This document shows, piece after piece, positions 27,507-37,143 of a stretch of DNA of 64,000 nucleotides. Both the position numbers and the translations under genes were made by a program. Each line of letters starts with the position of its first letter. Positions within the stretch are counted from its first letter, which is position 1. Source of the DNA: Streptomyces prunicolor NBRC 13075. Lineage in GTDB: Bacteria; Actinomycetota; Actinomycetes; Streptomycetales; Streptomycetaceae. The stretch is from contig NZ_BARF01000025.1 of the NCBI RefSeq assembly GCF_000367365.1, positions 372,001 to 436,000 on the forward strand, in the 5' to 3' direction. The notes under the pieces were generated by a model, which saw only the letters and a program-made list of their open reading frames with translations, was not told the DNA's origin and searched no databases.

Positions 27507-29846
27507 CTACTTCCGCATCACGGCGGGTTCGTGCCGCCGCAGCAGCCGGGACACCAGGAAGCCGAAGAGCAGCGACAGCACGATCAACATGCCCATGTTG
27601 AGCAGCCACACCCCGGCCGAGTGCCGGAACATCGGATCGCCGGTCAGCTCGCCCGGCACGATCCGGGCCAGCCCGATGGTGCCGGCCATTCCGCCGAGTG
27701 CCCACCGGGAGGGAACGAGCCAGGAGAGCTGTTCCAGGCCGGGTACGCCGTGCAGCTTCAACAGGGCGCCGCAGAACACCACTTGGACGATGGCGAGCAG
27801 CACGAGCAGCGGCATCGTCACCTCCTCCTTGCGGACCGTCGCGGAGACCAGCAGCCCGAGCATCATCGCCGTGAACGCCAACAGGGCGACAGCCACGGTG
27901 ATTTCGATCAGGGGTGGCATCAAGACCCCTTTGCCGCGTGGCGCGTTGAGGTCGACGCCGAACAGTCCGACCAGCGTGAGCACCACGGCCTGTGCCACGG
28001 TGATCGCGCCCAGGACGACGACCTTGGAGAGCAGATAGGCCGATCTGGACAGGCCGACGGCTCGCTCGCGCCGGTAGATCGCGCGTTCCTTGACGAGTTC
28101 GCGCACGGCGTTGGCCGCGCCGGTGAGCACGCCGCCGACGCACAGGATGAGCAGCGCGTTCATCGCCGTCTCCCGGGTCAGCTCGCTCCCGGCGAGCGCG
28201 CGGGCCATCGCGCCCATGACGAACGGCAGCGCGATCATGATGACGAGGAAGGTCCGGTCGGCGGCGAGGGCCGCGGTGTAACGGCGGACCAGGGTGCCGA
28301 GTTGCGCGCTACGGCTGCGGGGCCGGGGCGGCGGCGCCACGGCGACCGGCCCGTTGCCGAGCAGGTGGGGCTGCGCGGTCGAGTTGCGGATGTACTGGCG
28401 CTGGACGGGAGACTCCGCGAACTCCCTTGCCCAGTCCCGGTCTTGATCCCGCTCAAAGGCTTCGAAGGCCTCCGGCCAGTGCGCGAAGCCGAAGAAGGCG
28501 AGGGCGTCGTCGGGCGGCCCGTAGTAGGCGACCTTGCCGCCGGGCGCGAGCACCAGGAGCCGGTCGCACACGTCGAGGCTGAGGACGCTGTGGGTGACGA
28601 CGATGACGGTACGGCCGTCGTCGGCGAGGCCGCGCAGCATGTGCATCACCGAGCGGTCCATGCCCGGGTCGAGTCCGGAGGTCGGCTCGTCGAGGAAGAG
28701 CAACGAGGGCTTGGTCAGCAGCTCCAGGGCCACGCTGACGCGTTTGCGCTGGCCGCCGGAGAGGCTGTGCACGGGCTGCGCGGCGCGCTGTTCGAGGCCG
28801 AGTTCGCGGATGACCTCGTCGACCCTGGCCCGCCGTTCGGCCTTGGCGGTGTCCTGGGGGAAGCGGAGTTCGGCCGCGTAGGACAGGGCGCTGTGCACGG
28901 TCAGTTGGGCGTGCAGGATGTCGTCCTGCGGCACCAGGCCGATGCGCTGGCGCAGTTCGGCGTAGTCGCGGTAGAGGTCGCGGCCGTCGTAGAGGACGGT
29001 GCCGCGGTCGGCGGGGCGCTGGCCGGTGAGCGCGTTGAGCAGGGTGGACTTGCCGGCGCCGCTGGGTCCGACGACGGCGAGCAGACATTTCTCGCCGACC
29101 GGGAACGACACCTGGTCGAGAAGGACCTTGCGGCCCCGGTCGACAGCGACCGTGAGGTCCTGTACGTCGAGCGAGACCTCGCCGGTGTCGACGTACTCCT
29201 GCAGCTGGTCGCCGACGAGACAGAACGCGGAGTGTCCGATGCCGACGATGTCACCCGGTCCGATCGGGGCGCGGGCGACGGGCTGGCCGTTGAGGTAGGT
29301 GCCGTTGTGGCTGCCGAGGTCGACGATCTCGTATGTCCCGTCGGGCATGGCCCGCAGTTCGGCGTGGCGGCGGGAGACGATCAGGTCGTCCACGACGAGG
29401 TCGTTGTCGCCGGCCCGGCCGATGCGGACGGTACGGCTGGGCAGCGGTCGTACGGTGGTGGGTTGCCGGAAGGTGCCGGTGAGGGCGGGCATGGACACGG
29501 CCGAGGGGCGTTCCGGGGCCGGGGCGGGCCGGTCGGCCAGGACCAGGCACGGGCCGTCGGCCGGGTTGCCGAAGCGGATCACGCTGCCGGGGCCGACACC
29601 CCAGGCGTGGACGCGGCGGCCGTCGGCGTAGGTGCCGTTCGTGCTGTGCTCGTCCTCCAGGGTCCAGTGGCCGGCGTCGGGCCGCAGGACCGCGTGGTGC
29701 CATGAGACGCGGGCGTCGTCGATGACGATGTCGCTGAGGGGGTCGCGGCCTACGTGGTAGTCGCGGCCCGGGGTCATGACCGTGGAGCCCGATTCCGTCT
29801 CCAGGAGGAGTTCGGGCGCAGTCGGCGCGTTCGGCCGCTCTGGCAT
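27507..29846 (-). CDS. ABC exporter with two FHA domains (Rv1747-like)
   Basis: This 779-residue protein joins two phosphothreonine-reading FHA domains (about 25-100 and 138-208, with GRD..SD/STNGT and GRAGDND/SHNGT motifs) to an ABCG-type ATPase (about 228-450). The ATPase has Walker A GPSGAGKST at 260-268, LSGGQRKR and LLFLDEPTSGLD. A six-helix ABC2 membrane domain (about 510-775) completes it. The Thr-rich linker between the FHA domains (about 122-139) has several candidate phosphothreonines. In Mycobacterium tuberculosis the related Rv1747 is phosphorylated by PknF in that linker and exports lipid-linked cell-envelope material. The adjoining kinase fits this model. Confidence 0.94.
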   Translation of the reverse strand: MPERPNAPTAPELLLETESGSTVMTPGRDYHVGRDPLSDIVIDDARVSWHHAVLRPDAGHWTLEDEHSTNGTYADGRRVHAWGVGPGSVIRFGNPADGPCLVLADRPAPAPERPSAVSMPALTGTFRQPTTVRPLPSRTVRIGRAGDNDLVVDDLIVSRRHAELRAMPDGTYEIVDLGSHNGTYLNGQPVARAPIGPGDIVGIGHSAFCLVGDQLQEYVDTGEVSLDVQDLTVAVDRGRKVLLDQVSFPVGEKCLLAVVGPSGAGKSTLLNALTGQRPADRGTVLYDGRDLYRDYAELRQRIGLVPQDDILHAQLTVHSALSYAAELRFPQDTAKAERRARVDEVIRELGLEQRAAQPVHSLSGGQRKRVSVALELLTKPSLLFLDEPTSGLDPGMDRSVMHMLRGLADDGRTVIVVTHSVLSLDVCDRLLVLAPGGKVAYYGPPDDALAFFGFAHWPEAFEAFERDQDRDWAREFAESPVQRQYIRNSTAQPHLLGNGPVAVAPPPRPRSRSAQLGTLVRRYTAALAADRTFLVIMIALPFVMGAMARALAGSELTRETAMNALLILCVGGVLTGAANAVRELVKERAIYRRERAVGLSRSAYLLSKVVVLGAITVAQAVVLTLVGLFGVDLNAPRGKGVLMPPLIEITVAVALLAFTAMMLGLLVSATVRKEEVTMPLLVLLAIVQVVFCGALLKLHGVPGLEQLSWLVPSRWALGGMAGTIGLARIVPGELTGDPMFRHSAGVWLLNMGMLIVLSLLFGFLVSRLLRRHEPAVMRK

Positions 29847-29918
29847 GCCCCGAATTCTACCGATTCGTTCACCTGTGCGCCCGGTCAGCGGTCAGGGGTG
29901 CGCGATGGCCGACACGTG

Positions 29919-30335
29919 TCAGGCGACGGGGACGACCAGTGCCGGAACCGTCCGCTGCATCCGGAGGGCGTCGACCGACTCGGCGAGCAGCTCGTACTCG
30001 GTGGTCTCGTCGTTGATGGCGATCTGCACCAGCCGCCCGGCCGCCAACTCGTAGGCGACCTGCTCCTGTTGACCGACATCACGGGACCAGGTGCGTAACG
30101 CCCGGGGCACGTCGGGGGCCGTGTCGGAAACGGGTACCAGGGCACCCCTGGGGAAGCGCGGGTTCTCCGGCTGCGGGTCGAGCCGGTCGGCCATCCACAC
30201 CGCGCGGTCCCGTAACCACCACAAGGCGAGCGCCAGGGTCGGCGCACGGTAGGTTCCCAGAGGCACCCCGACGCGCTGTCCGTCGCAGGTACCGTACGCG
30301 GTGACATGGCACAGGAATTCGTCGTGCACGATCAC
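29919..30335 (-). CDS. hypothetical protein, 138 residues
   Basis: I do not recognise a family. The product is mixed alpha/beta with no signal or membrane helix. It contains DEFLCHVTAYGTCDGQRVGVPLGTY, a helical LALALWWLRDRAVWMADRL and a closing strand TVPALVVPVA. GTG at 30335 opens the frame, but GGGGGAG lies almost on top of it; the GTG at 30329 has better spacing and may be the true start. Upstream is a low-GC region with direct repeats. Codon bias supports a real gene. It follows the exporter operon promoter region in the same direction but is 73 bases away from the exporter start. Confidence 0.65.
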   Translation of the reverse strand: MIVHDEFLCHVTAYGTCDGQRVGVPLGTYRAPTLALALWWLRDRAVWMADRLDPQPENPRFPRGALVPVSDTAPDVPRALRTWSRDVGQQEQVAYELAAGRLVQIAINDETTEYELLAESVDALRMQRTVPALVVPVA

Positions 30336-30717
30336 TCCCCCGTCGCGTGTCGATTGCCGGTCGGGCCTCGCTTTCCATGCGGCTCTGCTGGCGGCTCGGG
30401 TGGCTCAGTAGGTGCGCACGATGGCGGATTTGCCTCGTGAAGCCATGCCCTAGCATTCGGGAAGTTATGCCCTAGCAGACGAGTATGTTCACTCCTGAAA
30501 CACTGTCACCACGACTTTTTAGCCACTCTCTTGGCATATTCACAGCCTCCGTTGGCCGAAAAGCTTCGGAGCCCGTTTTGCGGTGTTCTCCCGCCGTCAT
30601 TACCCGAGGGGTAATCGACGCCTCCCGCAGACCCCGGCAGGGTGGAGTCACCGGGTCGCCAGTCCTCGGATCCGGTCCCTGACCAGTACGAACGATCTCG
30701 CTGGAGGCTGATTCACC
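30336..30717. promoter_or_regulatory. 382-base intergenic region with spaced direct repeats and a palindrome
   Basis: No gene is seen. ATGCCCTAGCA occurs twice (30445-30455 and 30467-30477), 22 bases apart, i.e. two helical turns on one DNA face. ATTACCC-GAG-GGGTAAT (30599-30615) is a perfect palindrome about 100 bases before the next gene. A small hairpin CCGAA-AAGC-TTCGG lies at 30556-30569. The stretch 30470-30560 is unusually AT-rich for this window. Together these suggest divergent regulated promoters for the genes on each side. Confidence 0.5.
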
Positions 30718-31101
30718 ATGTCCGTGAACATCGACCGATACGAGAGTGCCGTCGCCCGCTACTTCGAGGCCTGGAACGCGGGCGAGCCGGAAGCGCTGGC
30801 GAAGGCGGTCGCGGCTGCCTGGTCCGTCGAGGGTACGTACTCCGACCCGCTGGCGTCAGTCACCGGACACACGGAGATCGCAGGGCTGATCGCCGGGGCG
30901 CACGCACAGTTCCCGGGGTTCGCCTTCCGTCCGCTGGGCGCCGTCGACGGGCACCACGACACCGCGCGCTTCGCTTGGGAGTTGGTGAGTGAGGCCGACG
31001 GTTCGGCGCCCGTCGCCGGTTTCGACGTGATCACGCTCGACCGGGACGGTCGTATCCGCTCCGTGCTCGGTTTCCTCGACCGGGTACCCGCCGGGGCCTG
31101 A
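30718..31101 (+). CDS. NTF2-fold/SnoaL-like protein
   Basis: This 127-residue single-domain protein begins with [23 protein letters not shown], the helical start of SnoaL_2-type NTF2-like folds. It continues with [20 protein letters not shown] and [22 protein letters not shown]. Members are small-molecule hydrolases, isomerases or uncharacterised. GGAGG lies 11 bases before the ATG. A perfect 17-base palindrome lies in the upstream gap and may control it. It is followed 77 bases later by the DUF1905 gene on the same strand. Confidence 0.85.
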   Translation: MSVNIDRYESAVARYFEAWNAGEPEALAKAVAAAWSVEGTYSDPLASVTGHTEIAGLIAGAHAQFPGFAFRPLGAVDGHHDTARFAWELVSEADGSAPVAGFDVITLDRDGRIRSVLGFLDRVPAGA

Positions 31102-31178
31102 GGTCCGGCGTCCGCGATGAGTTCTCCCGCTCGGGGCGGTCTCTTCTACGGCAGGCCACCCCGAGCGAAGGACACATC

Positions 31179-31517
31179 ATGAGTACCGGCACCCCGTTGA
31201 ACGAGGAATTCACCGCCGAATTGATCAAAAGCCCGAACGACGGCGGCTGGACCTATCTCGTCTGGCCCGAGTCCGTCGCTTTCTTCGGCACCCGCGGTCT
31301 GGTCAAGGTCCGCGGCACGATCGACGGACACCCTTTCCGCAGTTCGTTCATGGCTCTCGGTGACGGCACCCACAAACTCCCTGTGAAAGCCGATCTTCGA
31401 AAGGTGATCGACAAAGGCGAGGGCGACCAGGTCACCGTACGACTCGAAGAACGGATCAACTCCTGGCGAGTGCCTCTTCGCGATACCGCCGCGGAGCCAC
31501 CCCGACCGCCCGCTTGA
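31179..31517 (+). CDS. DUF1905 domain protein
   Basis: This 112-residue protein has the DUF1905 signature: a short beta barrel with [32 protein letters not shown] and [13 protein letters not shown]. The function is unknown; in other proteins the domain is fused to YdeI-type (OmdA) domains, which are absent here. AAGGA precedes the ATG. The last 62 bases overlap the 3' end of the convergent AraC gene, an unusually long convergent overlap. Confidence 0.87.
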   Translation: MSTGTPLNEEFTAELIKSPNDGGWTYLVWPESVAFFGTRGLVKVRGTIDGHPFRSSFMALGDGTHKLPVKADLRKVIDKGEGDQVTVRLEERINSWRVPLRDTAAEPPRPPA

Positions 31518-32382
31518 AGGCGTTGCTGAAGGCGCTCTCGGAGGTGTAGCCGACGGAACGGGCGAGCGCGCCGACCGGGGCGGTGTCCTGCCGGAGGGCC
31601 CGGGCGGCAAGATTCATCCGCCAGTTGAGCAGATAGGTCAGGGGCGGCACACCGGCCGCCTCCTTGAACCGTACGGCGAACGTGGTGCGGGACATCGCGG
31701 CGGCCCGGGCCAGCTCCTCCAACTGCCAAGGGTGGGCCGGGTCTCCGTGCATCAGGCGCAGCGCGGGGGCGAGCCGTTCGTCGGCGAGGGCGCGCAGCCA
31801 GCCGGGCGGCAGGCCGTCCGAGTCGGTCAGGCAGACCCGCAGCACCTGCACGAACATCAGCTGCGCGAGCTGCGCCGAGACGAACTCGACCCCAGCCATG
31901 CGCATCCGCATCTCGGCCGCCAACTGCCCGATGAGCCACCGCAGTACACCCGCCTCGGGCGAGTCGGCCCGTACGTGGACGAGCTGCGGCAGCGCCCGCC
32001 GCAGCAGGTCGCCGCGGTCGCGGCTCAGGTCGATGTGCCCGGACACGCAGGCGACGTCCACCGCGTCGCCCTGCCCGAGCCGGCCCATCCGCGTCACCGG
32101 GTCCATGACGACGTCCGCGGAGTCGGTCGGCGCGACGCCGGGCCGGCTGCACAGCGTGTACGGCCGGCCGCCGTCGGAGATCACGACGTCCCCCTCAGTG
32201 AGCGGCAGCGGTTCGCCGCCGTCCCGGACCAGCAGACAGCCGCCCTGCACCACGGCGTTCACCTTCAGCCGGTCGCGGCCACGCAGCTCGATGGCCCAGT
32301 CGCCGCCGGCCGTGAAACCGCCGGAGAACACGCTGCGGGCATCGGCGACGGCGAGGGCGTCGGACAGGGGATCCACGGTCAT
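31456..32382 (-). CDS. AraC-family regulator with cupin-type sensor domain
   Basis: This 308-residue protein has an N-terminal AraC_binding_2/cupin-like ligand domain (about 5-175, with the word [23 protein letters not shown]). Two helix-turn-helix motifs at the C-terminus follow (about 205-300; [24 protein letters not shown] and [21 protein letters not shown]). It is divergent from a short-chain dehydrogenase, which it most likely controls. The ATG at 32382 lacks a Shine-Dalgarno and may be leaderless; a TTG six codons upstream is the alternative. Confidence 0.9.
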   Translation of the reverse strand: MTVDPLSDALAVADARSVFSGGFTAGGDWAIELRGRDRLKVNAVVQGGCLLVRDGGEPLPLTEGDVVISDGGRPYTLCSRPGVAPTDSADVVMDPVTRMGRLGQGDAVDVACVSGHIDLSRDRGDLLRRALPQLVHVRADSPEAGVLRWLIGQLAAEMRMRMAGVEFVSAQLAQLMFVQVLRVCLTDSDGLPPGWLRALADERLAPALRLMHGDPAHPWQLEELARAAAMSRTTFAVRFKEAAGVPPLTYLLNWRMNLAARALRQDTAPVGALARSVGYTSESAFSNAFKRAVGVAPRRYREEALARS

Positions 32383-32485
32383 GTTCGAACTATCACGCAA
32401 GTTATGCGGATTCTCAAGTATTCATCGTACGGATCCATCGCCCTACGGTGGTCTCAACAGCTCAGCTGATGAGGAGAGAGCAGAC

Positions 32486-33475
32486 ATGACCAGCACCGCA
32501 CAGCAGCCCCTGAATTCCGGCTTCGGCGCCGCGTCCACCGCCGAGGAGGTGATCAAGGGCATCGACCTGACCGGCAAGGTCGCGATCGTCACCGGCGGCT
32601 ACTCCGGCATCGGCCTGGAGACGGCCCGGGTACTCCACGGCGCGGGCGCCCACATCGTCGTACCCGCGAGGGACGTGGAGCGGGCCAGGACGGCGCTCGC
32701 GGTCCTCCCCGGAACCGAGGTCGAGTACATGGACCTGCTGGACCCGGCGTCGATCGACGCCTTCGCGGAGAAGTTCCTGGCCTCCGGGCGTCCGCTGCAC
32801 CTCCTGGTGAACAACGCCGGGATCATGGCGACCCCGCTGGCGCGGGACGCGCGCGGGTACGAGGCGCAGTTCGCCGCCAACCATCTCGGGCACTTCCAGC
32901 TGACCACCAAGCTGTGGCCCGCGCTGGTCGCGGCGAACGGCGCGCGGGTCGTCGTGCTGTCGTCGCGGGGCATCCGCTTCGCCGGCGTCGACTTCGACGA
33001 CCTGCAGTTCGAGCACCGGAAGTACGAGCCGTTCCTCGCCTACGGCCAGTCCAAGACGGCCAATGCGCTGTTCGCCGTGGAGGTGGACCGGCGCGGACAG
33101 GCCCAGGGCATCCGGGCGTTCGCCGTGCACCCGGGTCTGATCGTCGACACCGGCCTGGTCAAGCACATCGACCCGGCGGCACTCCAGGCCGCGGGCGCGC
33201 TCGACAGTGAGGGCAAGCCCATCCGTGACCCCGAGCGCCAGCTGAAGACCGTGCAGCAGGGCGCGGCCACCAGTGTCTGGTGCGCGACCAGCCCGCAGCT
33301 CGACGGTCTCGGCGGGGTCTACTGCGAGAACGTCGACATCAGCCCGCTGGTCGCCCCCGAGAACGAGGCCGCCTGGGCCGGCGGGGACACCACCCCTGGG
33401 GTGCTGTCCCGCGCCGTGGACCCGGAGGCGGCGGCCCGTCTCTGGGAGGTCAGCGAGCAGCTCGTTACGGCCTGA
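32486..33475 (+). CDS. short-chain dehydrogenase/reductase
   Basis: This 329-residue protein is an NAD(P)-dependent oxidoreductase of the retinol-dehydrogenase-like SDR group. It has cofactor motif TGGYSGIG (about 37-44), NNAG, catalytic Ser in VVVLSSRG and YGQSK as the Tyr/Lys pair. Such enzymes reduce or oxidise carbonyl/alcohol groups; the substrate is unknown. GAGGAGAG precedes the ATG. It is divergent from the AraC regulator and overlaps the convergent aldo-keto reductase by 11 bases. Confidence 0.92.
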   Translation: MTSTAQQPLNSGFGAASTAEEVIKGIDLTGKVAIVTGGYSGIGLETARVLHGAGAHIVVPARDVERARTALAVLPGTEVEYMDLLDPASIDAFAEKFLASGRPLHLLVNNAGIMATPLARDARGYEAQFAANHLGHFQLTTKLWPALVAANGARVVVLSSRGIRFAGVDFDDLQFEHRKYEPFLAYGQSKTANALFAVEVDRRGQAQGIRAFAVHPGLIVDTGLVKHIDPAALQAAGALDSEGKPIRDPERQLKTVQQGAATSVWCATSPQLDGLGGVYCENVDISPLVAPENEAAWAGGDTTPGVLSRAVDPEAAARLWEVSEQLVTA

Positions 33476-34457
33476 CGATCGCGTCGATGCGGGCCAGCTC
33501 GTCGGCGTCGAAGTCCAGGTTGCGGGTGGCCGCGACGCTGTCCTCGATCTGCTGCGGGCTGCTCGCACCGACCAGCGCGGAGGTCACCCGGCCACCGCGC
33601 AGCACCCAGGCGAGGGCCAGCTGGGCGAGGGTCTGACCGCGCCCCTTGGCGATGTCGTCGAGCGCGCGGAGCTGTCCGACCAGGTCCTCGGTGACGGAGT
33701 CCGAGTTCAGGAACGGGCTGTCGCTCGCGGCCCGGGAACCCTCCGGGATGCCGTCCAGGTAGCGGGAGCTGAGCAGCCCCTGCTCCAACGGCGAGAACAC
33801 GATCGACCCGACCTGGAGCTCGTCGAGGGCGTCGAGCAGGCCCTCGTCCTCGGGGCGGCGGTCGAGCATCGAGTAGCGCGGCTGGTGGATGAGGAGCGGG
33901 GTGCCCAGCTCGCCGAGGATGCGGGCGGCCTCCCGGGTCTGCTCCGCCGAGTAGTTGGAGATGCCGACGTAGAGCGCCTTGCCCTGCTGGACCGCGGAGT
34001 GCAGCGCGCCCATCGTCTCCTCGAGGGGAGTCTCCGGGTCGGGGCGGTGCGAGTAGAAGATATCGACGTAGTCCAGGCCCATCCGCTTCAGGCTCTGGTC
34101 CAGCGAGGACAGCACGTACTTGCGCGAACCCCACTCGCCGTAGGGGCCGGGCCACATCAGATAGCCGGCCTTGGTGGAGATCACCAGCTCGTCGCGGTAC
34201 GACCCGAAGTCCGCCTTCAGCGCCTCGCCGAGGGCGGACTCGGCGGCGCCGGGGGGCGGGCCGTAGTTGTTGGCCAGGTCGAAGTGGGTGACGCCGAGGT
34301 CGAAGGCGCGGCGCAGGATGGCGCGCTGGGTGTCGACCGGGCGGTCGGGCCCGAAGTTGTGCCACAGGCCGAGCGAGATCGCGGGGAGTTTCAGACCGCT
34401 GCGTCCGGTGCGCCGGTAGGGCAGGTCCGCGTAACGGTCGGGGTGTGCGGTGTACAA
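33465..34457 (-). CDS. aldo/keto reductase, YghZ/Mgr type
   Basis: This 330-residue NADPH-dependent TIM-barrel reductase has the family entry words YRRTGRSGLKLPAISLGLWHNFG. The catalytic tetrad is Asp in HFDLANNYG, the Tyr of the same motif, Lys in ISTKAGY and His in FYSHRPD. The Escherichia coli relative YghZ detoxifies methylglyoxal and related aldehydes. TTG at 34457 is the preferred start because GGAG lies five bases before it and the length then matches YghZ. A LysR gene is divergent, with a palindrome between. Confidence 0.9.
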   Translation of the reverse strand: MYTAHPDRYADLPYRRTGRSGLKLPAISLGLWHNFGPDRPVDTQRAILRRAFDLGVTHFDLANNYGPPPGAAESALGEALKADFGSYRDELVISTKAGYLMWPGPYGEWGSRKYVLSSLDQSLKRMGLDYVDIFYSHRPDPETPLEETMGALHSAVQQGKALYVGISNYSAEQTREAARILGELGTPLLIHQPRYSMLDRRPEDEGLLDALDELQVGSIVFSPLEQGLLSSRYLDGIPEGSRAASDSPFLNSDSVTEDLVGQLRALDDIAKGRGQTLAQLALAWVLRGGRVTSALVGASSPQQIEDSVAATRNLDFDADELARIDAIVRP

Positions 34458-34489
34458 CGCGACTCCAGAGGGGTTGGCACACGGGATAC

Positions 34490-34505
34490 CGGTTCCAGGG
34501 AACCG
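34490..34505. promoter_or_regulatory. 16-base perfect palindrome between aldo-keto reductase and LysR genes
   Basis: CGGTTCC-AG-GGAACCG is perfectly symmetric and sits 33 bases from the reductase TTG and 78 bases from the LysR ATG. It does not fit the T-N11-A LysR consensus exactly, so the binding protein is open. Confidence 0.4.
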
Positions 34506-34582
34506 TGGCCCACTCTGTCCGACCTGCGGGCAGTGGTCCAACAGAAGAATCCGATGGAATTCAGCGGCTACGCTTCTCAATC

Positions 34583-35473
34583 ATGGAACTGCGTCATCTC
34601 CAGCATTTCATCGCCGTCGCCGAGGACCAGCACTTCACCCGTGCGGCCGAGCGGCTGATGGTGTCCCAGTCGGGCCTGTCGGCGTCGATCCGCGCCCTGG
34701 AGCGGGAGTTGCAGACCCCGCTGTTCGTGCGAACCACCCGCCGGGTCACGCTCACGGAGGCCGGCCGGGCGCTGCTCGGCGAGGCGGAACGCATTCTGGC
34801 GCAGGTCCGCTCGGCACACGAGGCGGTGGCCGCGGTCCAGGGCGTCCTGCGCGGCACACTCGCGTTGGGCACCGAGCAGTGCATCGCCGGGGTGCATGTG
34901 GCGGGGCTGCTCGCCGCGTTCCGGCGTCGGCATCCCGACGTGGAGATCCGGCTGCGGCAGGCGGGTTCAGGGGCGCTCGCGGAGGAGGTCGCGGCCGGCC
35001 GCCTCGACCTGGCCTTCGCCTACCGCACCCAGGCGGACACCGACCAGCTGCGCTCGGTGTCGCTCACCAGCGAGCCGATGACCGTGCTGTGCCATCCCAG
35101 CCACCGGCTCGCGGAGACGGGTGCGGCGGTGACTCCGGACGACCTCGGCGGCGAGGTCTTCGTCGACTTCCACCCGGACTGGGCCTCGCGCCGCACCACC
35201 GACGCCGTCTTCGCCGCGGCGGGCGTACGGCGGACGGTCGCGCTGGAGGTCAACGACGTGCACAGCCTCCTCGACCTGATCGACGAGAACCTCGGCATCG
35301 CGGTGGTCCCCCAGCATTTCCGCCACAAGCGCGAACCCCTCACCGCACTCCCCCTCAAAGGAACCGGCGAGGAGGTGTACGAGACGGTGGCCCTGCTCCC
35401 GCCTCCCCAGGCCACCAGTCCGGCGGCAAGAGCGCTCATGACACTCCTCGAAACCGGGACTCCGGCCGCATGA
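34583..35473 (+). CDS. LysR-family regulator
   Basis: This 296-residue protein has the N-terminal LysR helix-turn-helix (MELRHLQHFIAVAEDQHFTRA...QSGLSASIRALE) and a LysR_substrate inducer domain (about 90-290). It is divergent from the aldo-keto reductase gene and likely controls it and itself. No Shine-Dalgarno is seen; TACGCT ends eight bases before the ATG, so translation may be leaderless. The inducer is unknown. Confidence 0.93.
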   Translation: MELRHLQHFIAVAEDQHFTRAAERLMVSQSGLSASIRALERELQTPLFVRTTRRVTLTEAGRALLGEAERILAQVRSAHEAVAAVQGVLRGTLALGTEQCIAGVHVAGLLAAFRRRHPDVEIRLRQAGSGALAEEVAAGRLDLAFAYRTQADTDQLRSVSLTSEPMTVLCHPSHRLAETGAAVTPDDLGGEVFVDFHPDWASRRTTDAVFAAAGVRRTVALEVNDVHSLLDLIDENLGIAVVPQHFRHKREPLTALPLKGTGEEVYETVALLPPPQATSPAARALMTLLETGTPAA

Positions 35474-35500
35474 GCGACGCCGATGCGCGAAGGTGGTCGT

Positions 35501-36016
35501 ATGCATGCCAACGACATCCTCATTGACGCGTACGGCCGCGTCCAGGAAGAAGTCCATGCCGCTCTCGACGGCCTGACCCCGGACCAACTGCACGCACGCG
35601 TGGCCGCCGACGCCAACTCCATCGCCTGGCTGATCTGGCACCTCACCCGCGTCCAGGACGACCATGTCGCCGACGCCGCAGGCCTCGACCAGGTATGGCT
35701 CACCCAGGGCTGGGAGAAGCGCTTCGGGCTCGATCTGCCGCCCCGGGACACGGGATACGGCCACACCTCCGCGAAGGTCGGCAAGGTGCGCGTCGAGTCC
35801 GCCGGGCAACTGACCGGGTACTACGACGCCGTGCACGAGCAGACGCTGGAGTACCTGCGCGGACTGGCTCCCGAGGACTACGAACGGATCGTGGACGAGC
35901 GCTGGGATCCGCCGGTCACGTTGGGCGTACGACTGGTCAGCGTCCTGTCCGACGATCTCGAACACGTCGGACAGGCCGCGTATGTACGCGGGTTGCTTCA
36001 GAGCGCGGAGGCGTAA
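35501..36016 (+). CDS. DinB/DUF664-type protein
   Basis: This 171-residue four-helix-bundle protein of the DinB superfamily has the metal-site words [18 protein letters not shown] and a late [14 protein letters not shown] carrying the third His. Relatives include mycothiol-dependent transferases and metal enzymes of unknown substrate. AAGGTGG precedes ATG 35501; an in-frame ATG at 35483 is weaker. It overlaps the convergent adenosine deaminase by 19 bases. Confidence 0.88.
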   Translation: MHANDILIDAYGRVQEEVHAALDGLTPDQLHARVAADANSIAWLIWHLTRVQDDHVADAAGLDQVWLTQGWEKRFGLDLPPRDTGYGHTSAKVGKVRVESAGQLTGYYDAVHEQTLEYLRGLAPEDYERIVDERWDPPVTLGVRLVSVLSDDLEHVGQAAYVRGLLQSAEA

Positions 36017-37068
36017 CCCGGCAGGACGACGTCCTCGATGAGGGCCTTGCGCTCGTCGTACGGGATGAACGCGCTCTTCAGGGCGTTCACCGTGACCGTG
36101 CGCAGGTCCTCGACGTTCCAGCCCGCCTCGTCGACCAGGAGGGACATCTCGCGCGTCATCGTCGTACCGGACACCAGTCGGTTGTCGGTGTTGAGGGTGA
36201 CGCGGAAGCCCAGGTCCTTCAGGGCGGTGATGGGGTGCTCGGCGATCGAACTGGCCGCGCCCGTCTGGAGGTTGGAGGTCGGGCACATCTCCAGGGCGAT
36301 ACGACGGTCCCGCACCCAGCCCGCCAGGCGGCCGAGCTTGCCGTCGACGATGTCCTCGGTGATGCGGACGCCGTGGCCGATGCGCTGGGCGCCGCACACC
36401 TGGAGGGCCTGGTGGATGCTGGGCAGACCGTGCGCCTCACCGGCGTGGATGGTGAACGGCACGCTCTCGCGCCGCAGGTGCTCGAAGGCGGCGAGGTGGT
36501 CGGCGGGCGGGAACCCGTCCTCGGCACCGGCGATGTCGAAGCCGACGACACCGGCGTCCCGGAAGGCCACCGCGAGATCGGCGGCCTCGCCGACCCGGTC
36601 GAACATCCGCATCCCGCACAGCAACGTCCGCACCTGGACCGGCGTCCCGGCCGCGGCGGCCTTGGCCATACCGGCCGCGAGCCCCTCCTGGACGGTCTCG
36701 ACGACCTCGCTGAGCGCAAGCCCGCCGTTGGTGTTCAGCTCGGGGGCGTAACGCACCTCGCCGTAGACGACACCGTCGGCGGCCAGGTCGAGGACGTACT
36801 CCTCGGCGGTGCGCAGCAGGCCCTCGCGGTTCTGCATCACGGCGAGGGTGTGCTCGAAGGTGGCGATGTAGCGCACCAGATCACCGGAGTTGGCGGCGTC
36901 GAAGTACCAGGCGGCCAGCTCGTCCGGATCGGTGGTGGGCAGCGTGTGCCCGACCGACTCTGCCAGCTCCACCAGGGTGGCAGGGCGCAGACCACCGTCG
37001 AGGTGATCGTGCAGGACGGCTTTGGGGAGCCGGCGGAGGGTGTCGATGTCTATGCGCGTAGATGACAT
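35998..37068 (-). CDS. add: adenosine deaminase
   Basis: This 356-residue zinc hydrolase turns adenosine into inosine in purine salvage. Metal and catalytic parts are visible: HDHLDGG (His20, His22), the HAGEAHG motif, the GHG turn (RIGHGVRI) and the TLNTDNR end carrying the zinc-bound Asp. Length matches bacterial Add proteins. The gene stands alone and is convergent with DinB. The N-terminus [21 protein letters not shown] is typical of Streptomyces Add. Confidence 0.94.
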   Translation of the reverse strand: MSSTRIDIDTLRRLPKAVLHDHLDGGLRPATLVELAESVGHTLPTTDPDELAAWYFDAANSGDLVRYIATFEHTLAVMQNREGLLRTAEEYVLDLAADGVVYGEVRYAPELNTNGGLALSEVVETVQEGLAAGMAKAAAAGTPVQVRTLLCGMRMFDRVGEAADLAVAFRDAGVVGFDIAGAEDGFPPADHLAAFEHLRRESVPFTIHAGEAHGLPSIHQALQVCGAQRIGHGVRITEDIVDGKLGRLAGWVRDRRIALEMCPTSNLQTGAASSIAEHPITALKDLGFRVTLNTDNRLVSGTTMTREMSLLVDEAGWNVEDLRTVTVNALKSAFIPYDERKALIEDVVLPGYASAL

Positions 37069-37143
37069 GTGCGGTGGTTCCTCGGTCGTCGTTCGGAAGG
37101 CGGGATGAGGGGTGCGGGGTACGGGGTGGCGCGGCGCAAGGGG

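Noticed and set aside
27252..29705. 817-codon plus-strand frame opposite the FHA-ABC exporter
   Set aside because: Antisense shadow; the exporter frame carries all FHA and ABC motifs.
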